Shown here: piece after piece, positions 27,420 to 35,327 of the stretch
Numbering within the stretch: position 1 is the stretch's first letter
Layout: the number at the start of each line of letters is the position of its first letter
Assembly (NCBI GenBank): GCA_011526585.1
Contig: WYBB01000255.1
Coordinates: 1-64,000 of the forward strand
DNA length: 64,000 nucleotides
Source: Deltaproteobacteria bacterium
Lineage (GTDB): Bacteria > Myxococcota_A > UBA9042 > PHBI01
Direction: 5' to 3'
Notes under the pieces: generated by a model
What the model was told of the DNA's origin: nothing
The model's database searches: none
The model's input: the letters and a program-made list of their open reading frames with translations, nothing else
Made by a program: the position numbers and the translations under genes

Positions 27420-29005
27420 CACCATAGCATGCCCGCCTGCAGCCAGACGCCGCCCACGTCCGGCGCCGCGCGGCCCTGTTCGTCGTCGAAGACCTCGCCC
27501 GGCGAGCACCAGGCGCCCTCGAGGCGCAGGCGCCAGGTCAGGGGCTCGGTCGAGAAGCGCCAGGCGATCCCGAGGTCGACCTCCCAGCCGAGCTCGGTGG
27601 CCGGGGGGCCGTTGTTGGGTCCGCGCGGCGCGCCGCCGACGAGACCCGACCAGAAGGCGTCGACGTACTCACCGTCGGAGGCGGCGTAGAGGAAGCCGGC
27701 GTAGAGATGCAGGCCCTCGGCGAGGCGGAAGCTCGCGCGCGGGTTGGCGTAGATCGCGCCGCGCACGGCGCCCGAGGTGGCGAGCCGCTCGCTGCCGCGC
27801 GGCGGCGTGCCGCGGTAGTCGGGATCGGCGATGTTGTCGACGGTGACGGCGGCGCCGGCCATCAGCACCTCGCGGAAGAGGAGCAGGCCGACGCGGTGGT
27901 CGCGGTCCATGGCGAAGGCGCGCTGCTCGTCGTCGAAGGGGTGGTTGTCGGCCGAGGCGGCGCCGACCTCGAGCACGCCGAGGAAGGGGCCGCTCTCGAT
28001 CGCCATGCGCGCGAGCGCGCCGAGCTGGTCGACGTCGAAGGAGGTGTCGGACATGACGCTCTGCGTGAGGCTCGTGCGCCCGCGGATGGTGGCGAGCTCG
28101 GCCTCGAGGAAGACGCTGAGGCCCTCTTCGTGGGCGAGGCGCACGCGGCCCGTGAGGTCGAGCACGGTGACGTTGGTGTCGCCACCCTCGGCGTGCGCCT
28201 GGAAACGGTGGGCGGCGTAGAAGCCGAGACGCAGCGCCTCGGTCTGGCCGCTGACGGCGGCGACGAGCTGATAGGCTCGATCGCCGTCCTGCCAGCGCGC
28301 GGTGTCGTCGTCGATGACGCCGTCGAAGGCGAGCGCGACGGTCAAGGGCGGCGTGGCGAGGCCGCGGCCGAGCGGGTGCGCCGAGACGCCGAGGCGCACG
28401 ACGTGATCGCCCTGGAAGGCGATGCCGAACGGGCTATCGGCGGTGTGCGGCGCCGGGTCGTCGCCGGCGTTGGAGACGAGGCCGAGGCCCCAGCGCGAGC
28501 GCGTGAGGCCGAGCTGCACGGCGAGGTGCGAGCCGGCGGCGGTGAGGTGGAGCTGCGAGAGTCGCTGGCCGACGAGGCCGGTCTCGCTGCGCGCGCGCGG
28601 GTCGGCGGCGAGCGGCTCGCGACCGTCGCCGACGAACCACCAGTCGCGCAGGAGGTCGACCTCGGCGAGGAGGCGCCAGAGGTTGATGACGCCGGCGCCG
28701 GGGTCGACCAGCGTCAGCGCGGGCGACAACCGCAGCCGCACGAAGGCGGCGCCGTCGCTCGGCACGACGGCGTCACGCTCGTCGACGCGCGTCACCGGGA
28801 TCGGATCGATCTGTTGGAAGAAGAGATCGACCTCGCCGGGCAGCGCGAGCACGCCGGCGCCGCCGAGCGGCAGGTGGGCGCGATCGGCCTCGAAGAGCCC
28901 GACCGGGGTCTGGCCACGCGCGCCGTGGGAGGACGCGGCGAGGGCCAGCAAAGCGGCCGGGAAGAGCAGCGGAGGGATCGGCAGGAGGGTGGGCGCCGCG
29001 CACAT
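27419..29005 (-). CDS. Probable outer-membrane beta-barrel protein
   Basis: About 528 residues. A signal peptide (LLFPAALLALAASSHGARG) is followed by a mature chain with many short alternating-polarity strands (VRLRLSPALTLVDP, HLAVQLGLTRSRWGLGLVSN, RLEGAWCSPG) and a C-terminal aromatic residue (MLW), typical of an outer-membrane barrel. Barrel lipases or channels are possible; I recognise no family. Its stop overlaps the start of the lipase-like lipoprotein. Its own start lies 108 bases from the divergent gene at 29114. Confidence 0.6.
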   Translation of the reverse strand: MCAAPTLLPIPPLLFPAALLALAASSHGARGQTPVGLFEADRAHLPLGGAGVLALPGEVDLFFQQIDPIPVTRVDERDAVVPSDGAAFVRLRLSPALTLVDPGAGVINLWRLLAEVDLLRDWWFVGDGREPLAADPRARSETGLVGQRLSQLHLTAAGSHLAVQLGLTRSRWGLGLVSNAGDDPAPHTADSPFGIAFQGDHVVRLGVSAHPLGRGLATPPLTVALAFDGVIDDDTARWQDGDRAYQLVAAVSGQTEALRLGFYAAHRFQAHAEGGDTNVTVLDLTGRVRLAHEEGLSVFLEAELATIRGRTSLTQSVMSDTSFDVDQLGALARMAIESGPFLGVLEVGAASADNHPFDDEQRAFAMDRDHRVGLLLFREVLMAGAAVTVDNIADPDYRGTPPRGSERLATSGAVRGAIYANPRASFRLAEGLHLYAGFLYAASDGEYVDAFWSGLVGGAPRGPNNGPPATELGWEVDLGIAWRFSTEPLTWRLRLEGAWCSPGEVFDDEQGRAAPDVGGVWLQAGMLW

Positions 29006-29113
29006 GGCCGCGCATCATGACGCAAACCGAGGAATGCAGAAAGGGCGGCCGCACTTTGCCGACAGACCCGCGCGTGGTAGTGGCAGTTCGTCGATCACCG
29101 TCAAGGAGCCCTC

Positions 29114-29776
29114 ATGAAGCAACCGCTTGCGATTCTGTTCTCCCTGGTCGCGCTGACCGCCACGCCGGCGCTCGCCGACGCCCCCGATCCCACGACGCTG
29201 CGCCCGGCCAACTACGAGTTCGTCGCGTGGTCGAGCGACAGCGAGCTCATCCTCTTGAAGGTCCAGGACGTCAACGCCGGCCTGCTCTTCCAGGTGCGCG
29301 AGGCCGACAGCGGCGAGATCTTCAAGATGGGGAACAAGCCCGCCGTCTTCCCGTCGCCGCACGCGGCCAACAGCGACGAAGAGCGCGCGTTCATCAAGCA
29401 GATCGTCAACGGGCGCAAGGTCAAGCGCGACGGCCAGGCCGTGAAGTTCGACCAGCCCGGCAAGGCCGAAGCGGTGCACCCCGAGAAGACCGACATCATG
29501 CTGATGGTCGGCCAGCGCGGGGACCAGCTGCTCATCATGGGCATGCGCGGTGAGCGCGTGACCAAGTACGACTCGATCGATCTCCTCAAGGACAAGAAGG
29601 GGATCGTCGCCAAGGCGTCGCAGAAGGCGCTGGTCTGGGACAACGAGGGCAAGAAGTTCTGCCTCATCTACCGGCAGGAGCTCGACTCCCCCGACACCCC
29701 GTTCATCGGCGACTTCTTCGTGGTCTCGAAGTTCAAGCCCTACAAGGTGAAGGGCGCGGGCGAAAAGGACGAATGA
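29114..29776 (+). CDS. Secreted hypothetical protein
   Basis: 220 residues with AAGGAG six bases before the ATG and a clear signal peptide (LAILFSLVALTATPALA-DA). The mature part is mixed alpha/beta (NYEFVAWSSDSELILLKVQDVNAGLLFQVREADSGE) and Lys-rich near the end. It has only one late cysteine and no catalytic motif that I can see. The stop overlaps the next start by ATGA, so it is co-expressed with a small anchored protein. Function unknown. Confidence 0.7.
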   Translation: MKQPLAILFSLVALTATPALADAPDPTTLRPANYEFVAWSSDSELILLKVQDVNAGLLFQVREADSGEIFKMGNKPAVFPSPHAANSDEERAFIKQIVNGRKVKRDGQAVKFDQPGKAEAVHPEKTDIMLMVGQRGDQLLIMGMRGERVTKYDSIDLLKDKKGIVAKASQKALVWDNEGKKFCLIYRQELDSPDTPFIGDFFVVSKFKPYKVKGAGEKDE

Positions 29777-30060
29777 ACGACGAGCCGCTCATCGAGCCCG
29801 AGCCGGTCGGGGAGAGCGAGCTCGAGCGCCGCCTGCGCGAGCGCGACCGGCGCGTGCCCTGGGTGCGGCTGGTCGTGCTGGTTCTGGCGCTGGTCGCGCT
29901 CCTGGTCTTCTACAACAAGATCAGCGAGGGCATGGCCGGCTGCTACGGCCAGTACGTCGAGCCGCAGGCGGCGACGAAGAAGGGCGCGCCCACGGTGGCG
30001 CCGGCGGGGGAGATCAACCTCGAGATCGAGCCGGCGCGACCGCTCGAGCGCGCCGAATGA
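29773..30060 (+). CDS. Small single-pass membrane protein
   Basis: 95 residues: an acidic N-terminus (EPLIEPEPVGESE), a charged patch (RRLRERDRR), one membrane helix at about residues 30-47 (VRLVVLVLALVALLVFY) and a periplasmic tail with one Cys. Translationally coupled to the secreted protein at 29114. No family recognised. Its stop codon forms part of the first operator at 30058. Confidence 0.65.
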   Translation: MNDEPLIEPEPVGESELERRLRERDRRVPWVRLVVLVLALVALLVFYNKISEGMAGCYGQYVEPQAATKKGAPTVAPAGEINLEIEPARPLERAE

Positions 30061-30160
30061 CGCGGGGCGTCAGAACCGTTTGAATCATCAATAAAAGGTT
30101 CTCGAAGGCGAACGTGACGCGGTGCGTTACACCCCTTGACCCCGATGACGCGGTGCGTTA
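30058..30160. promoter_or_regulatory. Three-site operator array TGACGC-N3-GCGTYA
   Basis: Three 15-bp sites: TGACGCGGGGCGTCA at 30058-30072, a perfect palindrome with GGG centre, and TGACGCGGTGCGTTA at 30115-30129 and again at 30146-30160. The last two are identical and begin 31 bp apart, about three helical turns. A TGCGTCA half-site follows at 30168. The third site lies between the -35 and -10 of the promoter at 30136, the usual place for a repressor. The regulator is not in this window. Confidence 0.65.
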
Positions 30161-30163
30161 TTT
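30136..30163 (+). promoter_or_regulatory. Promoter of the helical-protein gene
   Basis: TTGACC (30136-30141) and TTATTT (30158-30163) with a 16-bp spacer that contains an operator site. Transcription would start at about 30170, leaving a short leader with GGAGG before the ATG at 30198. Confidence 0.55.
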
Positions 30164-30197
30164 TCGCTGCGTCATCGGACGACAGGAGGCAGACGAC

Positions 30198-30551
30198 ATG
30201 GCAGCAGCAACCGAGATCCAGCCCGAGAAGAACGTGAACGCCAAGGGTATCGAGGCGTTCGTGCGCACGCGCCTCGCCCGGGTGCAGGCCCGCTTCGACG
30301 AGCTCGGCGGCAAGGTCAGGGGGCAGGTCGCCGACCTCAAGAAGACGCTGGCGACGGCGCCCGAGCAGACGCTCTCGCGCTTCAAGAAGGTGAGCGCGGT
30401 GCTCGAGGACAAGCGCCTCGCGCCGCTCAAGGAGGTCTTCGAGACCGTGCAGAAGCGCCTGGACCAGCTCAAGCAGACGGTCGACGGCCTGCTCAAGCGC
30501 AAGGCCGAGGCCCCCGCGGCGACGCCGAGCGAGCCCGCCGCCAATTCGTGA
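30198..30551 (+). CDS. Small helical, coiled-coil (phasin-like) cytoplasmic protein
   Basis: 117 residues from the ATG at 30198, chosen because GGAGG stands eight bases before it; the longer frame from 30114 runs through the operator sites. The chain is almost all amphipathic helix (FVRTRLARVQARFDELGGK, LKEVFETVQKRLDQLKQTV) with an Ala/Pro-rich tail. No cysteine, no signal peptide, no membrane segment. Length and character resemble phasins or other granule- or lipid-coating helical proteins, but I see no family signature. It is a single-gene unit with its own regulated promoter and a stem-loop behind it. Confidence 0.65.
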   Translation: MAAATEIQPEKNVNAKGIEAFVRTRLARVQARFDELGGKVRGQVADLKKTLATAPEQTLSRFKKVSAVLEDKRLAPLKEVFETVQKRLDQLKQTVDGLLKRKAEAPAATPSEPAANS

Positions 30552-30572
30552 CCCTGCGGAGTGGGAAGCATT

Positions 30573-30590
30573 GAACCGAAAGGTCGGTTC
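30573..30590 (+). terminator. Stem-loop after the helical-protein gene
   Basis: GAACCGA (30573-30579), loop AAGG, TCGGTTC (30584-30590): a perfect seven-bp stem 22 bases past the stop. No T-run. Confidence 0.4.
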
Positions 30591-30817
30591 CTGCGTTCGA
30601 GGGATTGACGGCAGCCCAACGGCGCCGAGATTGACGACAGACCCTGGGAGCCCCGTCGAGGTTCCCACCCCGGAGGGCCCCGGGACGTAAGAAAATGGCC
30701 CACCAGCCGTTTCCGGCCGCGATGCCCCGCGAGGGATGTCCAGGCTGGAGGATCCCCGAGGAGTCGGTGGATCTCGAAGGGGATGTAGAGTGACGGCTAC
30801 ATTCCCTTCACGTTTTT
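30591..30817 (+). ncRNA. Candidate leader RNA / transcription attenuator before the 5'-nucleotidase gene
   Basis: This is most of a 362-base stretch without a gene. It ends in a terminator-like hairpin: GGGGATGTAG (30779-30788), loop of eight, CTACATTCCC (30797-30806), then five T (30813-30817). The left arm can instead pair upstream: ATCCCCGAG (30752-30760) with CTC (30773-30775) and GGGGAT (30779-30784). The two structures exclude each other, the arrangement of an attenuator or riboswitch expression platform. Further upstream are GC-rich pairing segments (30650-30750) that I cannot match to a known riboswitch class. Two TTGACG hexamers (30605, about 30631) could be -35 elements. Confidence 0.35.
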
Positions 30818-30913
30818 AAGGTGCCGCCCCGAACCGGGAGGTCGCGCGCTCGAGTTACGGTCTGTCACGGGAAATTTCGCGCGGCAGGCCGAGTTCGGTT
30901 ACCTTGAGAACCG

Positions 30914-32344
30914 ATGAGCCTCGCCTTTGCCCCCGCCCCGCCCAGGACACGCCAGGTCTTCTGCAACCGCACGCTGAACCTGCGCGCGATCAAGGCGATC
31001 GGCTACGACATGGACTACACGCTCATCCACTACCACGTGCACGTGTGGGAGAAGCGAGCGTACGAGCACGTGCGGGAGCGCCTCGCCGAGGCGGGCTGGC
31101 CGGTCGCCGAGCTCGTCTTCGACCCGACCGCGGTCTCGCGCGCGCTCGTCATCGACAAGGAGCTCGGCAACGTCGTCAAGTCCGACCGCTTCGGCTACGT
31201 CAAGGCGGCGGCGCACGGCACGCGCATGCTCGAGTTCCACGAGCTGCGCGAGCGCTACCTGAGGACGGTCGTCGACCTGCGCGACCAGCGCTGGGAGTTC
31301 CTGAACACGCTCTTCTCGATCTCGGTCGGCTGCCTCTACGAGCAGTGCGTCGAGCTCCTCGACCAGGGCAAGCTGCCACCCGGCCTGGGCTACGCCGATC
31401 TCTACCGGGTGCTGCAGGAGGCGCTGGACCTGACCCACGTCGAGGGCGCGCTCAAGGCGGAGATCATCGCCGACCCCACCGCGTTCGTCGACGTCGATCC
31501 CGACCTGCCGGCGGCGCTGATGGACCAGCGCGACGCGGGCAAGAAGCTCGTGCTGATCACCAACTCGGAGTGGCACTACACCGAGGCGATGATGCGCTGG
31601 GTCTTCGAGCAGCAGCTCGGCCTGCCGAGCTGGCGCGCGCTCTGGGACATGATCATCGTGCAGGCGCGCAAGCCGGACTTCTTCCTCGGCAACGCACCGA
31701 TCTACGAAATCATAAACGAAGACGGCGATCTCCGGCCGCACGTCGGCACACCGGTCGCCGGCGAGGGGCGGCGCTACTATGGCGGGAACGCGGCGCTGGT
31801 CGAGCGCGCGCTGGGGCTGCAAGGTGCCGACATCCTCTACGTCGGCGACCACATCTTCGCCGACGTGCACGCGTCCAAGCGCACGGTGCGCTGGCGCACG
31901 GCGCTCGTCCTGCGCGAGATCGAGGAAGACGTCGAGGCCGTCGAGCGCCAGCGCGAAGACCAGGCCCGTCTGGCCGCGCTGATGCGCGACAAGGCCGCGC
32001 TCGAAGAGCGGCTCGCCTGGCTGCGCCTCGACGCCCAGCGGCGCCGTCACGGCCGGCCGCGCGTCGTCGAGGGCGAGCCCGCCGAGGTCGAGGCCGAGAT
32101 CGAGCGGCTCAAGCAGGAGCTCGGGCAGCTCGACCACGTGGTCGCGCCGCTGGCCGAGGCCGCCGCGACCGCGCCGCACCCGCGCTGGGGCGCGATCATG
32201 CGCGCCGGCATCGACAAGAGCCACATCGCCCGCCAGATCGAGCGCTACGCCGACATCTACCTCTCGCGCGTGTCCAACTTCCTCTGGGCGACACCCGCGG
32301 CCTACTTCCGTTCCCCCAAGAGCAGCCTGCCCCATGACGTCTGA
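30914..32344 (+). CDS. HAD-IG family 5'-nucleotidase (cN-II-like)
   Basis: About 476 residues. HAD motif I is GYDMDYTL with the nucleophile and acid at Asp32 and Asp34; motif II is LITNSEWHY; motif III/IV is ILYVGDHIFADV. This is the cytosolic purine 5'-nucleotidase / HAD-IG pattern, which dephosphorylates nucleoside monophosphates. A coiled-coil (residues about 340-420) precedes a C-terminal helical end with YADIYLSRVSNFL, also typical. The end overlaps the next gene by 11 bases. GTTACC ten bases before the ATG and the absence of a good ribosome site suggest a leaderless start, while the upstream attenuator-like region (30591-30817) would suggest a leader; both cannot be true of the same transcript. 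Confidence 0.9.
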   Translation: MSLAFAPAPPRTRQVFCNRTLNLRAIKAIGYDMDYTLIHYHVHVWEKRAYEHVRERLAEAGWPVAELVFDPTAVSRALVIDKELGNVVKSDRFGYVKAAAHGTRMLEFHELRERYLRTVVDLRDQRWEFLNTLFSISVGCLYEQCVELLDQGKLPPGLGYADLYRVLQEALDLTHVEGALKAEIIADPTAFVDVDPDLPAALMDQRDAGKKLVLITNSEWHYTEAMMRWVFEQQLGLPSWRALWDMIIVQARKPDFFLGNAPIYEIINEDGDLRPHVGTPVAGEGRRYYGGNAALVERALGLQGADILYVGDHIFADVHASKRTVRWRTALVLREIEEDVEAVERQREDQARLAALMRDKAALEERLAWLRLDAQRRRHGRPRVVEGEPAEVEAEIERLKQELGQLDHVVAPLAEAAATAPHPRWGAIMRAGIDKSHIARQIERYADIYLSRVSNFLWATPAAYFRSPKSSLPHDV

Positions 32345-33617
32345 CCCCCACCGCACCCACCGCCAGGCTCCCCCGGCCGATCGCGCGCGCAGCCGCGGTG
32401 CGGTCGTGTCCGACATCGCGCACGCGCGCTGCGTCGACGCGCCGTCGATGCTCGGGCCCGGCGACTGGTGGGACGGGCTCGAGCCGGACTTCTATCGGCG
32501 CTCGGAGACCTTCGATCTCGCCTGGTTCGATCAGCTGCGCGTGCAGGCGACGGCGGCGCTCGACGTGGTGATCCGCACGACCGCGGCGCTCGGGCTCTCG
32601 GCGCTGGCGGCGCCGCCGGGGTTCAACCCGGTCGAGCTCAAGCGCGCGCGTGAGGACGAGGCCTTCTACCTGCCGTTCGTGCGCTCGGGCGAGGCGGCGA
32701 GCTTCTTCAAGAAGCCGCGCGCCAAGGTCGCCATGCGTATCAAGCGCGCGAAGCCGGCGAGCTTCTCGCCGAAAAACGGCGAGTGCGAGAGCCTGCGCTT
32801 CGAGAGCCCGTTCTCGCCGGTCAACCCACGGCTGCGCAAGGACTGGCAGCGCCACGCGAGCAACCGCTACGCGCACGTGCGCTACTGGCGCCACCGCGGC
32901 GGACCGCGCCCGACCGTCATCGCCATCCACGGCTTCGGCGCCGAGGGCTACGCGCTCAATCAGTGGTTCTTCGCCCTGCCCTACCTCTACGAGGTGCTCG
33001 GCCTCGACGTCGCGCTCTTCAACCTGCCCTTCCACGGCAAGCGCCAGACGCGCTTTTCGCCGTTTTCGGGACACGGCTTCTTCGCGGGCGGGATCTCGCG
33101 CATCAACGAAGCCTTCGCGCAGGCCGTGCACGACTTCCGGCTCCTGCTCGACTACCTCTTCGAGGAGCGCGGCGTCAGCGAGGTCGGCGTGACCGGCGTC
33201 TCGCTCGGCGGCTTCACCTCGGCCCTGCTCGCGGCGACCGAGCCGCGCCTGCGCTTCGCGATCCCCAACGTGCCGGTCGCCTCGCTCGCCGACGTGGTGC
33301 TCGAGTGGGAGCCGCTCGGCACCATCGTGCGCACCGCGATGAAGGGGCTCGACATGGACGTGGTCGAGGCGCGGCGCCTGCTCGCGGTGAGCTGTCCGCT
33401 CTCGTGGAAGCCGATCCTGCCGCGCCAGCGCCTCATGGTGATCGGCGGTGTCGGCGACCGGCTCGCGCCGCCGACGCACACGCGCCTCCTCTGGGATCAC
33501 TGGGGTCGGCCGCGCCTGCACTGGTTTCCGGGCAGCCACGTGCTGCACGTGGACCGGACCGAATACCTGAACGAGATCAGCAGGTTCCTGCGTGACATCG
33601 AGTTCCTGCGCGGCTGA
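32334..33617 (+). CDS. Alpha/beta hydrolase, ABHD18-like
   Basis: About 427 residues. After about 110 less conserved residues comes the hydrolase core: PTVIAIHGFGAEGYALNQWFFALPYLY (oxyanion HGF), LFNLPFHGKRQ, VTGVSLGGFTSALLAATEP with nucleophile Ser in GVSLGG, a late MVIGGVGDRLAPPTH (Asp) and HWFPGSHVLHVDRTEY (His). This set resembles the ABHD18/C4orf29 group of serine hydrolases, whose substrates are probably lipids. No signal peptide, so cytoplasmic or membrane-associated. The start overlaps the nucleotidase end; an internal ATG at 32448 would also work, and the first 38 residues are of low complexity. Confidence 0.75.
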   Translation: MTSDPHRTHRQAPPADRARSRGAVVSDIAHARCVDAPSMLGPGDWWDGLEPDFYRRSETFDLAWFDQLRVQATAALDVVIRTTAALGLSALAAPPGFNPVELKRAREDEAFYLPFVRSGEAASFFKKPRAKVAMRIKRAKPASFSPKNGECESLRFESPFSPVNPRLRKDWQRHASNRYAHVRYWRHRGGPRPTVIAIHGFGAEGYALNQWFFALPYLYEVLGLDVALFNLPFHGKRQTRFSPFSGHGFFAGGISRINEAFAQAVHDFRLLLDYLFEERGVSEVGVTGVSLGGFTSALLAATEPRLRFAIPNVPVASLADVVLEWEPLGTIVRTAMKGLDMDVVEARRLLAVSCPLSWKPILPRQRLMVIGGVGDRLAPPTHTRLLWDHWGRPRLHWFPGSHVLHVDRTEYLNEISRFLRDIEFLRG

Positions 33618-33713
33618 GTCGACGCGCACGAGCTCGCGGCGTTCGCGTATGCTGGCATGCACCCGGTCGGTCGGGTAGGCTCTGCCCGTCGAGACGCCCA
33701 AAAGGACCGACGC

Positions 33714-35126
33714 ATGCTCAGACCATCAATGCTCCTGGCCCTCTCCGCGACCACCGCCCTCGGCTGCGGCGGCGAGTCGGGTGACCAGGGCGAGCGCGAG
33801 GTCGACGTGGTCTTCGACACGTCGATCCCCGACGTCGACTTCGAGATCGACGTCGCCCAGGAGATCAACCTGCCGCCCGACTTCGGCGACCTCTGCAACG
33901 GCAACGAGGACTGCTCGACCGGCTACTGCATCGAGGGGCCGAGCGGCTTCATCTGCACCAAGACCTGCGTCGAGGAGTGCCCCGACGGCTGGGGCTGCAA
34001 GGGTGTGCAGAGCGGCAGCGCCGACGTCGTCTTCGTGTGCGTGCCCGACGGCGCGCCCGACCGCGACGTGATCGGCGGCGAGACCGACACCGTGACGCCG
34101 ACCGACACCGAGATCCCGGTCGACACGCAGATCGACACCGACGTCGGCCCGGTGACCGGCAACGCCTGCGAGGCCCCGCCCGGGGTGGGCGGCGACAACC
34201 TGCGCGCCGAGCCGGGCCTGCCGTCCGGCGACTGGCCCGACTGCATCGTCGGCTGCGCCTTCGAGGCCAACCCGACGATCTGGGTCGTCGACCTGCGCAA
34301 CACCAACTTCACGGGCGCGATGGGAAGCTTCGACGCGTTCGAGCACGTCTACCAGTTCGAAGACGGTGAGGGCGTCGGGCCGGACATCGACGTCATCGCG
34401 GTCAAGGCACCCAAGCGCACGATGCTCGAGCTCGCCGTGCTCAAGCAGACCGTCGACAGCTTCACCGAGCCGCTCATCTACGTCTCCGACGGCTTCGCGG
34501 TGCGCACGTACAACTCCGACGTCGCCGACGGCAACAGCTGCGCGCGCACGACGCTGGCCTTCCCGTACGTGTCGGACCTGCCGATCTACGTCGTCACCGA
34601 AGAGGCCGAGAACTACGATCGCTGGACCCCGACCGGCTACGAAAGCGGCACCGTCGGCGGCGGCGACTACGGATGGATCCTGCGGATCCGCACCGCGCCC
34701 TTCGCGCCGACCGAGCTCGGCTCGCTCACGGTCGGACAGACGCGCACGCTCGGCGACGAGAGCCTGACGGTCGGCGGCGAGACACGCTACTACCGTTTCT
34801 ACGCGCCCGGCACGGCGCGGCCGACGGTGAGCATCGCGCGCAGGAGCGGCGCCGGCTTCTCACCGAGCCTCGCCGGCATGAAGACGATCGAGGAAGAGCT
34901 CGTGTGGCAGCGCGTCGCCGAAGACGGCGACAACGACGGGCAGGTCAGCCTCGGGCCCAACGGCTTCCGGCCCTGCATCCCCCAGAGCGAGTGCCCCGTC
35001 GGCGTGTCGTGCCCGCCCAACCTGTGCACCGAGGGCCAGGTCGAGTTCGTCTTCGCGGTGCTCGACTACAACGGCCGCGCGGGGCCGGGGCGGTTCGCGT
35101 ACGACGTCACCGTGCGCATCGATTGA
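33714..35126 (+). CDS. Surface-type lipoprotein with Cys-rich module and Asp/Thr linker
   Basis: About 470 residues from the ATG at 33714, behind AAGGACC. The lipoprotein signal ends TALGC-GGE. A Cys-rich module follows (LCNGNEDCSTGYCIEGPSGFICTKTC, here split: CNGNEDCSTGYC then CTKTC) at about residues 60-110, then an acidic Thr/Asp linker (TDTVTPTDTEIPVDTQ) and a beta-rich C-terminal domain of about 300 residues with paired Cys. It belongs to the same style of lipoprotein as those at 272 and 57914. No enzyme motif; function unknown. Copy B of the 120-bp repeat begins on the base after its stop. Confidence 0.75.
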   Translation: MLRPSMLLALSATTALGCGGESGDQGEREVDVVFDTSIPDVDFEIDVAQEINLPPDFGDLCNGNEDCSTGYCIEGPSGFICTKTCVEECPDGWGCKGVQSGSADVVFVCVPDGAPDRDVIGGETDTVTPTDTEIPVDTQIDTDVGPVTGNACEAPPGVGGDNLRAEPGLPSGDWPDCIVGCAFEANPTIWVVDLRNTNFTGAMGSFDAFEHVYQFEDGEGVGPDIDVIAVKAPKRTMLELAVLKQTVDSFTEPLIYVSDGFAVRTYNSDVADGNSCARTTLAFPYVSDLPIYVVTEEAENYDRWTPTGYESGTVGGGDYGWILRIRTAPFAPTELGSLTVGQTRTLGDESLTVGGETRYYRFYAPGTARPTVSIARRSGAGFSPSLAGMKTIEEELVWQRVAEDGDNDGQVSLGPNGFRPCIPQSECPVGVSCPPNLCTEGQVEFVFAVLDYNGRAGPGRFAYDVTVRID

Positions 35127-35247
35127 GTTCGCGGCTGCAACGCGCGGGGCCGGCGTCACTTCGCTCGGGTCGCTCCTGCGGCGTACTTGAGTACGCCTCG
35201 TCGCTCCCTTCGCTCGTTCCTTGGCCGCGCGCGTTTCGCTCGCGAAC
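35127..35247. repeat. 120-bp palindromic repeat, copy B
   Basis: Starts GTTCGC on the base after a TGA stop and ends GCGAAC. Central hairpin: GGCGTAC (35180-35186), loop TTGA, GTACGCC (35191-35197). Compared with copy A at 24460 the three stem pairs next to the loop have changed on both sides, so pairing is kept. It lies between convergent genes, as does copy A. Confidence 0.75.
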
Positions 35248-35294
35248 TCGATCGTTCTACACGTATGAGCGACCCGCGCGATCCGCCAGGGTGC

Positions 35295-35321
35295 GACGCG
35301 GGCGGCCACGAGGGCCGCCCC
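35295..35321 (-). repeat. REP-like 27-bp palindromic repeat, copy 2
   Basis: GGGCGGCC (35300-35307), loop ACGAG, GGCCGCCC (35313-35320). Matches copy 1 (17377-17403) in opposite orientation with one loop difference. It lies seven bases past the stop of rpsN and may act as its terminator or mRNA 3' cap. Confidence 0.65.
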
Positions 35322-35327
35322 GAGTGC

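Noticed and set aside
30591..30913. 6S RNA, SRP RNA or a known riboswitch in the gene-free region
   Set aside because: I could not fit the consensus of any of these; only the alternative hairpins at its end are supported.
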